NCBI RefSeq assembly: GCF_031880315.1
Contig: NZ_CP134771.1
Span: 186,001-250,000, forward strand
Length of the DNA: 64,000 nt
Direction of reading: 5' to 3'
DNA from: Pseudomonas baltica
Lineage (GTDB): Bacteria > Pseudomonadota > Gammaproteobacteria > Pseudomonadales > Pseudomonadaceae
The notes beneath the pieces are model-generated. The model did no database searches. It worked only from the letters and a program-made list of their open reading frames with translations, and was not told the DNA's origin. The translations under genes and the position numbers were made by a program. Positions 36,407 through 44,964 of this stretch are shown in pieces. The number at the start of each line of letters is the position of its first letter. Positions within the stretch are counted from its first letter, which is position 1.

Positions 36407-36610
36407 TTAGTGGGTTTGACTACTTTGGCCTGCTTGGCCAAATGGTCGCTGACCACGTCGATGCCTATATCCGAGGCTAGCCCCGCATACGATACCTCGC
36501 AGCCCTAAATCCGCACCACGTGCGCAGCTAGCGGTAGCACTCGGCACCGCGGCGCAGTGCTCCAGCTCTTCCGGATCCATCAACAGCGCAGGGGCTAGGG
36601 GCTCCACCAT
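36407..36610 (-). CDS. Small hypothetical protein, probably frameshifted
   Basis: The 67-codon frame starts MVEPLAPALLMDPEELEHCA after AAGGAA, a reasonable ribosome-binding site. The second half (LGYRHRRGQRPFGQAG) reads poorly. An overlapping frame there gives SDIGIDVVSDHLAKQAKVV, which looks like genuine protein. I suspect one indel near 36520 in a short helical protein of unknown function. Confidence 0.35.
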   Translation of the reverse strand: MVEPLAPALLMDPEELEHCAAVPSATASCARGADLGLRGIVCGASLGYRHRRGQRPFGQAGQSSQTH

Positions 36611-36675
36611 GGCGGGGTTCCTTTTAGTACTACGCGAACGGCTTATCGATCGCCAGGCTTGAATCGTTAATGCGG

Positions 36676-36891
36676 CTACGGTGAGCGCGACCGACGCTTA
36701 TGCATAATGACAGAGCCGTGCTTGCGGCCCGTCGCTTCTTTGCCAACGTTTCGGCACTGGACCGTGATAGAATCTGGGGCGTCAATCCGGATATTAACAT
36801 CCCCAGCATCCTCTGAAACGCTTAGGAATTGGATCTGAATTTTATCGCCAATCATAATTTTTTCACCTTCGCGGCGAGTCAGAAAGAGCAT
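36676..36891 (-). CDS. CsrA/RsmA-family paralogue
   Basis: This 71-residue protein begins MLFLTRREGEKIMIGDKIQI, clearly the CsrA N-terminus (MLILTRRVGETLxIGD). The middle (VNIRIDAPDSITVQCRNV) corresponds to the canonical V-R-IGI-AP-VxVHREE segment. In canonical CsrA, Leu4 and Arg44 contact RNA. Here position 4 is Leu, but VHRE is replaced by VQCRN and the C-terminus is basic (GRKHGSVIMHKRRSR). It probably binds GGA-containing RNA with altered specificity. An accessory CsrA on a c-di-GMP island fits the Gac/Rsm control of biofilm genes. Confidence 0.85.
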   Translation of the reverse strand: MLFLTRREGEKIMIGDKIQIQFLSVSEDAGDVNIRIDAPDSITVQCRNVGKEATGRKHGSVIMHKRRSRSP

Positions 36892-36932
36892 ATTTGTTCC
36901 CCGTTACTTCGACCTGTTGGCCATCGCATCGC

Positions 36933-37010
36933 CTATTTCGCATCAGGGTCAACAGCGACGACCCACACCTTCGCACCGTTGTAGCCGTCGCCTTATGCCT
37001 TGAAGACTAG
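36933..37010 (-). pseudogene. ArdR-like protein, C-terminal remnant
   Basis: On the minus strand GDGYNGAKVWVVAVDPDAK followed by TAG matches the end of the ArdR-like protein at 17127 (GGDEYNGAKCWVAAD...). Only about 20 codons survive, with a stop just before GDGYNG. It abuts the IS110 remnant. Confidence 0.65.
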
Positions 37011-37424
37011 TGCTCTCTGATCTGATTGGCCAGGGCTGTGCGGGCCTTTACAAAACGCTGACGTGCACGATGCAAGGCTAATACAGACTGCTGTTCAACA
37101 TTTTTAATCGGCACAAACCGCATCATCGACGTGTTACTGCCTCGCAGATCGCCTCGGCATCTGCTGGGTCATTTCTGTTGCTTTTGACATACGGTTGACG
37201 AACTGCGGGGCCATAAGCCGCACTGTATGCCCAAGCGCTTCGAGCTTACGGGCCCAGTAGTGGGCACCACTGCACGCTCCCATACCGATCAGGCAAGGCG
37301 AAAGGTTGGCAAAAAACACTGCCATCTGATCGCGCTTTAGCTGTTTACCCCTTCGCATAGGTGGATGGTGACACCACTCACTCTGGCACAGCGATGCGAT
37401 TATGGGCGGGGGCGTCCATCCCAT
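37010..37424 (-). pseudogene. IS110-family transposase fragment
   Basis: Minus-strand frames give KRDQMAVFFANLSPCLIGMG, ACSGAHYWARKLEALGH, RLMAPQFVNRMSKATEM, then in another frame ADAEAICEAV and FVPIKNVEQQSVLALHRARQ. These are successive segments of the DEDD transposase of IS110 elements (consensus ...CRIGMEACGSAHYWAREL..., ...RFVPVKTVEQQ...). At least two frameshifts are present and the C-terminal serine domain is missing. It is a dead remnant upstream of a chemoreceptor gene. Confidence 0.8.
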
Positions 37425-37553
37425 TGCTTACCCTTAAGGTGCAAAACGCCCCAACCTCCATGGCAGTAGCCAAAAGCCACCAATCAAGTTTTGGTTCCGT
37501 TGGCAGATGACCTGATAGAGCCAACCGGTTCGTCCAGTTCCGTAGGAGTTTTA

Positions 37554-39179
37554 ATGAACCTTCAATCCTTGCGTATAGCTCCCCGGGCAAGCGCCGCATT
37601 CGGCGTTATCACGCTATTTCTATTGATGTTGAGCGCGTTTGCGTTCGAGCAAATCACAGACCTTCGCTCTACCCAGCAGGAGCTTGAGACAGATTGGCTG
37701 CCCAGCATCCAAACATCTGATGACATCCAGATTGCTCTGTTGCACACCCGCTTGGAAGGGATCCGCCTGCTAGCCTCCGCCGATCCAAAAGTCGTCGCGG
37801 AAATTACAGAAGCCATCAGACAAAACCGCGATCAACTGAATCGCCTAACCGATTACTATCGAGAGCATCTGATTTCAGGAGTAGCGGAAAAAGCTAGCTT
37901 TGATGACGCGTCCGCACTGATGAAGCGGTACCTAGATGGCTTGGATAATCTCGTCCGTCTAGCGCAAACAGACAAAGATGCAGCGATTACATTTGCTAAT
38001 GGGGAACAGGCAGATAATGCCCGCTCCTACCAAGTCAAGCTAACCGCACTGCGCGACCTCAACTCTGTTGGAGTGAAGGATTCCGGCCAGCACTCTACAG
38101 CCGTATACAAACACAGCTTAAATACGATGAGTTTGATCGTTATCCTGTCGTTGACAATTACCATATTGCTCGCCTGGAGGCTTACAAAAAGTCTTTCTAA
38201 TCCTATCGGCCAATGCCTGCTCGTCGCAGAAGCGATTGCTAAAGGCGAGCTTAACGGCTCGATTGTCGTATCTGGTAGAGACGAAGCTGCTGGTCTTATG
38301 AACGCGCTTAAACAGATGCAGGAAAATTTGAGGCAAACGATTCAAGGGATTGTACATTCATCTAACCAGCTCACATCCTCGGCAACCGATATGCACTCTG
38401 TTACAGAAAAAGCCGGTGTCACTCAGGAAAGGCAAAATAGCCAGATAGACCAAGCAGCTACAGCCGTAACGCAAATGAGCGCGGCCGTTGAAGAGGTAGC
38501 CCGCAATGCGACGTCAACATCCGAGTCAGCACGTCAGTCGAGCGTTGCTGCAAAGGCAGGCAACGAAAAGGTTACCCAAACACTCACGGCTATGCAGCAA
38601 CTGACCGCTCAAGTGGAAAATACTTCAGGGCAGGTGCAGAACGTTGCCACTCAAGCCCAAGACATTGCCAAAGTCGTCAGCGTCATTCGGGCGATAGCCG
38701 AGCAGACTAACCTACTGGCCCTCAACGCTGCGATCGAAGCAGCAAGAGCGGGCGAGCAAGGCCGAGGGTTCGCAGTCGTTGCTGACGAAGTCCGTGCACT
38801 GGCACATCGAACGCAAGAGTCAACCAAAGAAATCGAACAAATGATCGTGACAATTCAGGAAGGCACCGAAGGCGCTGTCCACTCAATGCAACAGAGTACG
38901 TCACAAGCTCACGATACCTATGGTATCGCTCAGGATGCAGGGAAAGCACTTGAAGAAATTATGGCTGCAGTGCAATTAATCGAGGACCGCAATCTTCAAA
39001 TTGCCACGGCTTCAGAAGAGCAAGCCTATGTTGCAAGAGAGGTTGACCGCAACCTAGTCAGTATACGAGACCTAGCAGGTGAGACAGAGCAAGGGACACG
39101 TCAAACACTTCACGCGAGCCAGCAGATGTCGGGACTTGCAGTCAGCTTAGAGCGTTTGGTGACACAGTTCAAACTATAG
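37554..39179 (+). CDS. Methyl-accepting chemotaxis protein (transmembrane)
   Basis: This 541-residue receptor has a membrane helix at about residues 11-31, a four-helix-bundle periplasmic ligand domain (to about 185, with 4HB_MCP-like [17 protein letters not shown]) and a second helix (about 190-208). HAMP and the signalling hairpin with tip [18 protein letters not shown] follow. AGGAG lies 8 bases before ATG 37554; an earlier in-frame GTG is rejected. It should feed signals into a chemotaxis array. The ligand is unknown. It is monocistronic. Confidence 0.92.
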   Translation: MNLQSLRIAPRASAAFGVITLFLLMLSAFAFEQITDLRSTQQELETDWLPSIQTSDDIQIALLHTRLEGIRLLASADPKVVAEITEAIRQNRDQLNRLTDYYREHLISGVAEKASFDDASALMKRYLDGLDNLVRLAQTDKDAAITFANGEQADNARSYQVKLTALRDLNSVGVKDSGQHSTAVYKHSLNTMSLIVILSLTITILLAWRLTKSLSNPIGQCLLVAEAIAKGELNGSIVVSGRDEAAGLMNALKQMQENLRQTIQGIVHSSNQLTSSATDMHSVTEKAGVTQERQNSQIDQAATAVTQMSAAVEEVARNATSTSESARQSSVAAKAGNEKVTQTLTAMQQLTAQVENTSGQVQNVATQAQDIAKVVSVIRAIAEQTNLLALNAAIEAARAGEQGRGFAVVADEVRALAHRTQESTKEIEQMIVTIQEGTEGAVHSMQQSTSQAHDTYGIAQDAGKALEEIMAAVQLIEDRNLQIATASEEQAYVAREVDRNLVSIRDLAGETEQGTRQTLHASQQMSGLAVSLERLVTQFKL

Positions 39180-39349
39180 CGCTTACGGTTGTTGAAGGTT
39201 TCAGATTTATCACCCGGTTGATTGACGAGTGGCTCTCAGGGACGAATCTTTTCGATGCACCCGGTGAGTGTCTTATGGTGGCATTCTTGAACCATTAACT
39301 GCTAGGCGTCGGGGGCTTGTCCATTGATCCATATGCGGAGGCCAATACG

Positions 39350-40345
39350 GCAAGGCTATGCCGTGTATGTAATGCCGTTATCGGATGAACACGGGCAGGT
39401 AGAACGTATCGCCATATACTCCAGCGTCCTGACGCGGACCATCAAGGCGTCTCGCGAAAATGGAGCACTGGTGGGCGCCTTGATGCGCTCCACCGCCGTG
39501 ATAGATTTTTCACTGGAGGGAATGGTGCTGCCAGCTAACCAGAATTTCCTTGATGGCATGGGTTGTACGCTTGCAAAAATTCAGGGCAAGCATCACCAGA
39601 TTTTTTGTCTGCCAGACTACGCCCAGTCGGCCGAGTATAAGGAGTTCAGGAAAACTCCGCGCCGCGGCAACTATGTAGCGGGCCGATTTTGCCGAATAGA
39701 CAATCAGGGGCAGGAAGTCTGGTTGGAAGCGTCCTACAACCCTGTCTTGGCCGCCAATGGCAAGCTATACAAAATCGTTAAGCTTGCCATGGTCATTAGC
39801 GACCAGGTTAAACGGGAGAACGCAGTGGATGAAGGCGCTGATATGGCCCATGGAAACCTCAATGCGCACCGGTATCAGTGCCCGGCAGGGCCTCGAGGTG
39901 ATCCAAAATAACGTGAGTGTTTTGAATCAGCTGTCGGGTTTGATGGAGGATGCTACACACGGCATTCAAGCATTGGACGTTCAAAGCCAAGTGATCGGGA
40001 CCATCGTCAAAACCATTAGTGGCATCGCAGACCAGACCAACCTTCTGGCCCTGAATGCCGCCATCGAAGCGGCACGTGCCGGGGCTAGGTCGAGGCTTCG
40101 CCGTGGTGGCCGATGAGGTTAGACAGCTGGCCTCACGTACCTCTAAAGCAACTGCCGAGATTGTAGACGTGGTCAACAAGAACCAGAGCTTGGCATCCAG
40201 CGCGGTGAGCGTTATTGGGCACAGCAAAAGACAGGCAGAGACCGCATTATCCTTGGCCAGTGATGCTGACGGGGTAATCAAAGAGATACAGCAAGGTGCT
40301 AATAGCGTAGTAGCTGCACTCGGCAGGCTATTGACTAATCATTTA
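39350..40345 (+). pseudogene. PAS-PAS chemoreceptor, decayed second copy
   Basis: The sequence follows the intact PAS-PAS receptor at 19463-20779 from the end of PAS1 ([20 protein letters not shown]) through PAS2 (GRFCRIDNQGQEVWLEASYN) to the tip ([20 protein letters not shown]) and the tail (SDADGVIKEIQQGANSVVAA). Most of PAS1 is missing. The frame changes twice, near 39870 and near 40085 (one extra base in GGGGCTAGGTCGAGG, where the intact gene encodes GDQGRGF). It lies in the opposite orientation to the intact copy, about 20 kb away. Confidence 0.88.
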
Positions 40346-40462
40346 CACAGGGTAATTCAAAAACTCTTTGATGCCCGAAAGCTCAAGGTGACCTATCCTT
40401 AATTCGTTTTCTACCGTGTGCAAGGCTCCCCTCGTGGCGAACAACTCGCTGGGTGAAGATCA

Positions 40463-42277
40463 GTGATAACCCATTTTGCCGCCCCCTACCCTGGCAACGA
40501 GATACCCCGTGCCCAGCGGGTAGCTGAGCTATGCTATCTCGACGCGGTCCAAGACGACGTACTGGACCGTATCGTGGCGCTGGCCGCCGAAAACTTCGGC
40601 GCACCGATATCGCTGATTTCCATACTCGAAGAACAGCAACAATGGTTCCTGGCCAAGGTGGGCATTGCTGTTTCCTCGACCCCTCGAGATATTTCATTCT
40701 GTGGCCACACGATATTGGTCGATGAGTTTCTTGAGGTACCGAACGCCCTCCTCGACCCTAGGTTCAGGCATAACGTGCTGGTGACGGGCGAGCCCGAGAT
40801 CAGGTATTACGCGGGTGTACCGTTGCGCACCGCCGATGGTCTTGCACTTGGAAGCCTGTGCATCATCGACAAGCAACCGCGCGACCCCCTGTCTGCCAGA
40901 CAACGGGCGACCTTGCATCAACTGGGCGAATTGGTGGTCTACAGGCTGCATGAACTGCGCACTACATCGTTTATTGATCGGCCCACCGGCCTGATGAACA
41001 GAGTTCGCCTGGAAGACGACATCCATAGGCACTTAAGCGCGGGTGAAGAGCCCCTGCTGATTGCAGTGGATTTCCTCTCGCCGCTATTTCTGAACGATAT
41101 CGTGAAGGCGCTGGGTTATTCGTTTCCTCAACATCTGGTCAAAGAAATAGGCCGCCGCGTGAGCGCGTTGATCGGTCAGGATTGCGTCCTGTACAGAATC
41201 GGCCTGACGCGATTTGCCTTCATCAAGCCCTTCGGAGAGTGCCTTTCGACGCTGTTCTCCAAGCTATCAGTGGGCTTTGCGATGGCGGTGGTACACGATG
41301 GCATACCGATCCGAACCCAGATGGGCATGGGCGCATTGCAACTTGACAAGGCTAATCTCAATGAACGCGACTGGGTTCGGCTGGCGGTGAGCGCAGCCGA
41401 CAACGCCCGTGACCTAGGTATCGGCTGGTCCATGTATCAGGGTGAACTCGATGTTGCCCAGCAAAGGGCATTCAGGCTGCTAAGTTCTCTGTCCTCTGCG
41501 CTAGAGGACCGGGAGCAACTGAATCTAGTCTTCCAGCCCAGGATCAACTTCGAGACGGGTACGTGCTGCGCCGTAGAGGCATTATTGCGCTGGACGCACC
41601 CGACCCTGGGGCCCATCGGGCCTGCCGAGTTTGTGCCCCTGGCGGAAAAAACCGAGCTTATCCGGCTTTTAAGCCTCTGGGTCGTCGAGGCTGCTATTAG
41701 ACAGGCCAAGCAGTGGCGAGAAAACGGCCATCATTTCAAGGTGGCCATCAATGTCAGCCCCAGCGATCTTGAAGGCCCGGCTTTTACCGACAAGCTGGTC
41801 GAATTCCTTGAACGCTTCCAACTGGAAGGTTCGGCGTTGGAAATCGAATTTACCGAAGGTGCGCTGATCAAGAACCTCGCCGAGGTCCGGCTCCAACTGA
41901 AGCGCTTGCGCGCATTGGGTATCGATATTTCGATCGACGATTTCGGCACCGGTTACAGCAACTGGACCTATTTGAAGGAGCTGCCTGCCACCTCGGTAAA
42001 ACTGGACAGATCCTTGATCAAGGACATTCAGAACCAAGAGAAAGATCGGCGACTGGTGACCACACTCATCGATTTGGCTCAACGCCTGGGTTACAAAGTG
42101 GTGGCCGAAGGTATCGAAAATCAGGCGAACTTCAACACCGTTAAATCCTGGGGTTGCAGTGAAGGCCAAGGTTTCTTCATAGCGCCTCCCCTGACCGGCC
42201 AAGAGCTGATGCAATGGTTGGCGCAAGATGGCGCAGTGCAGCGCTTTGCGCTCGACGAAGATATTGAAGATCTATGA
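40463..42277 (+). CDS. GAF-degenerate GGDEF-EAL protein, probable c-di-GMP phosphodiesterase
   Basis: This 604-residue soluble protein has an N-terminal GAF domain (about residues 25-165, with SFCGHTIL and RYYAGVPLRTADG). A GGDEF-type domain follows whose active-site loop reads IGLTRFAFI (247-251), so no cyclase activity is expected. The EAL domain (345-585) has E372-A-L in VEALLRW plus INVSPSDL, EFTEGAL, DDFGTGYSN, KLDRSL and AEGIEN. It most likely degrades c-di-GMP, with the GAF domain and dead GGDEF as input modules. The TctC-type gene starts 187 bases downstream on the same strand. Confidence 0.93.
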   Translation: MITHFAAPYPGNEIPRAQRVAELCYLDAVQDDVLDRIVALAAENFGAPISLISILEEQQQWFLAKVGIAVSSTPRDISFCGHTILVDEFLEVPNALLDPRFRHNVLVTGEPEIRYYAGVPLRTADGLALGSLCIIDKQPRDPLSARQRATLHQLGELVVYRLHELRTTSFIDRPTGLMNRVRLEDDIHRHLSAGEEPLLIAVDFLSPLFLNDIVKALGYSFPQHLVKEIGRRVSALIGQDCVLYRIGLTRFAFIKPFGECLSTLFSKLSVGFAMAVVHDGIPIRTQMGMGALQLDKANLNERDWVRLAVSAADNARDLGIGWSMYQGELDVAQQRAFRLLSSLSSALEDREQLNLVFQPRINFETGTCCAVEALLRWTHPTLGPIGPAEFVPLAEKTELIRLLSLWVVEAAIRQAKQWRENGHHFKVAINVSPSDLEGPAFTDKLVEFLERFQLEGSALEIEFTEGALIKNLAEVRLQLKRLRALGIDISIDDFGTGYSNWTYLKELPATSVKLDRSLIKDIQNQEKDRRLVTTLIDLAQRLGYKVVAEGIENQANFNTVKSWGCSEGQGFFIAPPLTGQELMQWLAQDGAVQRFALDEDIEDL

Positions 42278-42464
42278 TCAGTATCTGTCGCTCAGGCCAC
42301 GTTGTGGCGGTCGATAGTTTTCGTGTCGACCTGGGCGAACAGGATCGCCCTGCAGGTCCGACCTCCTCAATGTATTCTTGCATGGAGCCGACCTCTAGAT
42401 TCAGCATTGGCCGCCGATAGCATTGGTTAATACCACCTACAATACAAATATAACGGGGGCTCCC

Positions 42465-43451
42465 TTGATCAGTCGAAGGTCATTTATCGCAGGCTCTGCC
42501 GGCGTAATTCTGAGTGCAGGCATCAGCGGTCCGGCAATGAGTGATGCGATCAATCCAACAGGTCGACTGCTTTACGGCTATCCACCAGGAGCTTCCGGAA
42601 GTAAGCTGGCCAACGCTTTGCTGCCATTAGTCACCGCTCAGGGCGGCCCACGGTACATTTTGACCAACCTCGAAGGCCGTAGCACGCGCACCGCAAGCAT
42701 CGCCGCCGTCAAAGCCATTCCAGATGGGACTGTCCTGCTGCAAGCCATCTCTGCATCTTTGACCCTGATGCCCAGCCTTCACAGTGACGTGGGCTTCGAT
42801 CCCCTCCATGATCTCAAACCCATCGCCAGCCTGGGTGATTTCCCTTACCTAATGGTGGTAGGACCTGTCGTCCCCAAGACAGTGACAAATCTGGCGAAGT
42901 ACTTGGTATGGGTAAATGACAACCCTGACTTTCGCAGTATTGGCATATCCATTAACGGATCGATTGGTCAGCTGGCCGTCGCAGCCTTGGCGAACAGCAC
43001 GGGGGCATCTTTGAGCAGTGTTTCTTACCAAGGGACTGAGGACTTGCTGAATGATCTTCGAAGCGAGACGCTGGCTGCAGCATTTGTCGTCCCTAATCCA
43101 GGCATAAGCCCGAGGCTTGAAGCTCCGATACGGCCGATCGGCACTACCAGCGCTCAACGCTTTACCTACTGGCCCGAAGTCGTTCCTCTGGCAGAGCAGG
43201 GTATTTCCTCCATGGATTTGACGGCCTGGTTCGGATGGTTCACTCAGGGCGCAACCCCTGAGTCCGCACTGACGACATTACGGACTGCCGTCATAAGAAT
43301 GCAGGCCTCTGCACAATATTCAGACGTCATGAAAGCCCTGATGCTTGTCGCCAGGCCCCTGACGCCGGAAAAAATGACTGCACGCATGCATGAGGAGTTT
43401 GATCGCTACCGAAATGCGGTTGAGCGACTGGGGATACCGAAAATCGAGTGA
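42465..43451 (+). CDS. TctC/Bug-family periplasmic binding protein, second orphan
   Basis: This 328-residue protein starts at TTG 42465, preceded by GGGGG. The N-terminus has a twin-arginine-like signal (ISRRSFIAGSAGVILSAGI). The mature part shows Bug signatures ASGSKLANALLPL, AVKAIPDGTVLLQAI, GFDPLHDLKPIASLG and LTAWFGWF. It is a paralogue of the protein at 21146-22123. No tctA/tctB genes are near, and it follows a GAF-EAL phosphodiesterase, so a sensory role is possible. An upstream TTG (42423) would add 14 residues before the RR motif and is less likely. Confidence 0.87.
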   Translation: MISRRSFIAGSAGVILSAGISGPAMSDAINPTGRLLYGYPPGASGSKLANALLPLVTAQGGPRYILTNLEGRSTRTASIAAVKAIPDGTVLLQAISASLTLMPSLHSDVGFDPLHDLKPIASLGDFPYLMVVGPVVPKTVTNLAKYLVWVNDNPDFRSIGISINGSIGQLAVAALANSTGASLSSVSYQGTEDLLNDLRSETLAAAFVVPNPGISPRLEAPIRPIGTTSAQRFTYWPEVVPLAEQGISSMDLTAWFGWFTQGATPESALTTLRTAVIRMQASAQYSDVMKALMLVARPLTPEKMTARMHEEFDRYRNAVERLGIPKIE

Positions 43452-43536
43452 AGCCATGCAAATCCGTGCCTAACGTGGATAGTGAGGTCTGAGGGCTGTG
43501 AAAATTCGTCTACAGTGATCAATCGGAACGGTTAAA

Positions 43537-43589
43537 GTTTAACCCACTATCTTGCCCCCAACGAGGGCAAGGTATCAGTGGGTTTAAAC
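43537..43589. terminator. Long imperfect hairpin between TctC-type gene and istB remnant
   Basis: Left arm GTTTAACCCACT-AT-CTTGCCC and right arm GGGCAAG-GTATC-AGTGGGTTTAAAC pair over about 20 bp with a 7-base loop (CCAACGA). It lies 86 bases after the TctC-type stop. It may terminate transcription, although the T tract is weak, or mark a recombination end. Confidence 0.5.
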
Positions 43590-43794
43590 CGCCTTATCCA
43601 CAGACTTACTCCCGGTTTCTGGGGATGGATTTTCAGTAGGATCGATTGACGCGTTACGCCTTAGTATCTTGCAGGCGGAAAAACCTCGACGCGGTTATAC
43701 ATGGGAAGCAGATTGCGCATTCCACACCATCCGGTCACCTATTCCACGCTCATCCGGCCAAGCAGTCGGAGCGCAGTGACGCAGGTTCGCATTG

Positions 43795-44424
43795 TTAGTC
43801 TGAAGCCCCTGCCGACGTCAATTTCGTTACGCGCCTGCGCATCGATTCGCCCTTCAGTTCGATCCGATAAGCGTTGTGCACCAGACGGTCGAGGATCGCG
43901 TCGCCCAGGGTCGGATCGCCGATCAGCGCATGCCATTTGTCCACCGGCATCTGGCTGGTGACCAGCGTCGAGCGGTTGCCGTAGCGGTCATCCAGCAGCT
44001 CAAGCATGTCGCGCCGTTGGGCGGCGGTAAACGGTGCCAGGCCCCAGTCGTTCAGGATCAGCAGGTCGGTCTTGGCGTAGCCGGCCATCAGTTTGGCGAA
44101 GCGGCCGTCGCCATGGGCCAGGCCCAGGTCCTCCATCAAACGCGGCAGGCGCTGGTAACGCACGCTGTAGCCGTTGCGGCAGGCCTTGTGGGCCAGCGCG
44201 CAGGCGAGCCAGGTTTTGCCTACGCCAGTAGGCCCGCCGATGATCAAGTTCAGGCCATAACGCAGCCACTGGCCACTGCCCAGTTGCAGGATCATGACCT
44301 TGTCCAGGCCACGCGGGCTGCGGTAGTCGATGCCTTCCAGGCAGGCGTTGTGGCGCAACCGCGCGGCTTTGAGGCGGGTGGTCAGGCGGGCGTCTTCGCG
44401 CTCGGTCAGCTCGCGATCGACCAT
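43795..44424 (-). pseudogene. IstB-type ATPase of an IS21-family element, N-terminally truncated
   Basis: The 209-codon frame has IstB Walker A GGPTGVGKTW, the YQRLPRLMEDLGLAHGDGR segment, Walker B-like DLLILNDWGLAPF and the sensor region LVTSQMPVDKWH. It ends NAYRIELKGESMR. Family members have about 50 more residues before VDRELTE. Here the frame begins at the point where a DUF1654-like remnant ends (TGATGG at 44422-44426). No istA is present in this window. It is therefore an IS21 fragment, not an active element. Confidence 0.8.
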
Positions 44425-44605
44425 CAGACCGTGTGGCCCAGCTCTGCCATGAGCTGATCCCAGTCCTCTGCCCGATCATCGGGCAATCGCTGCAGCAACG
44501 CCGATTTGGCTTGCTATGCTGCAGGACTGTTGATCGCACGTTGCAGCCACGTACCCAATAGCTCATAGGAATCAGGCAGTTTGGCTGGGTAGATTTTTTC
44601 GCCAC
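44424..44605 (-). pseudogene. DUF1654-like gene remnant (a)
   Basis: From GTG 44605 the sequence reads MAKKSTQP, shifts frame, then gives YELLGTWLQRAINSPAA, a TAG, and AKSALLQRLPDDRAEDWDQL, ending AELGHTV. This matches the DUF1654 pattern Y-LG-R-Q--INSP-AQ-ARSAL--R--D---DW. The TAG stands where other members have a Gln. A LexA-type box lies just upstream at 44620. The 3' end is cut at the istB junction. Confidence 0.65.
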
Positions 44606-44619
44606 TAAAGCTGTCCAAA

Positions 44620-44639
44620 TACTGTATTTTTGAACAGTT
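44620..44639 (-). promoter_or_regulatory. LexA-type SOS box
   Basis: CTG-TATTTTTGAA-CAG (CTG-N10-CAG, flanked by TA) lies 15 bases upstream of the DUF1654-like remnant (a). It matches the Pseudomonas LexA consensus CTGTATATATATACAG closely. Confidence 0.7.
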
Positions 44640-44696
44640 CTTTAGCGAATAAACCCAGCGTCGGCATCCTTTTTCACGTGCAAGCTGCCCAATGGT

Positions 44697-44910
44697 TCAT
44701 TGTAAAACTTCATCCAGAGCATCCTGACAATTAAAGATCCGAACTACGCTGATCCTGCCGCCATCCACAGCGATGACGGCCCTTGATGGCCCCTGTATGC
44801 TGGCCATCTTTCCTTCATTACAACCCAGACGTGAGGCTCCATGGCGGCAAACGCGTGCATCTCAACCTGCCTAAGCACCTCTTCATGGGTAGCCTCTGGG
44901 CGCTCGATAC
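44697..44910 (-). pseudogene. Frameshifted remnant of an unidentified gene
   Basis: Two minus-strand frames give protein-like sequence: THEEVLRQVEMHAFAAMEPH and VWVVMKERWPAYRG in one, then GPSRAVIAVDGGRISVVRIF and NCQDALDEVLQ-stop in another, joined near 44790. I do not recognise the family. The smooth hand-over suggests one gene with a single indel. Confidence 0.45.
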
Positions 44911-44964
44911 GTCTGGATCAAAATTGGACACTTATCCAGCTTGTTCACCGCGAGGTGAATGCGC

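Noticed and set aside
43537..43589. Long hairpin as an integron attC site
   Set aside because: One end resembles RYYYAAC, but the other arm (GTTTAAA when complemented) does not, and no cassette array or IntI follows.
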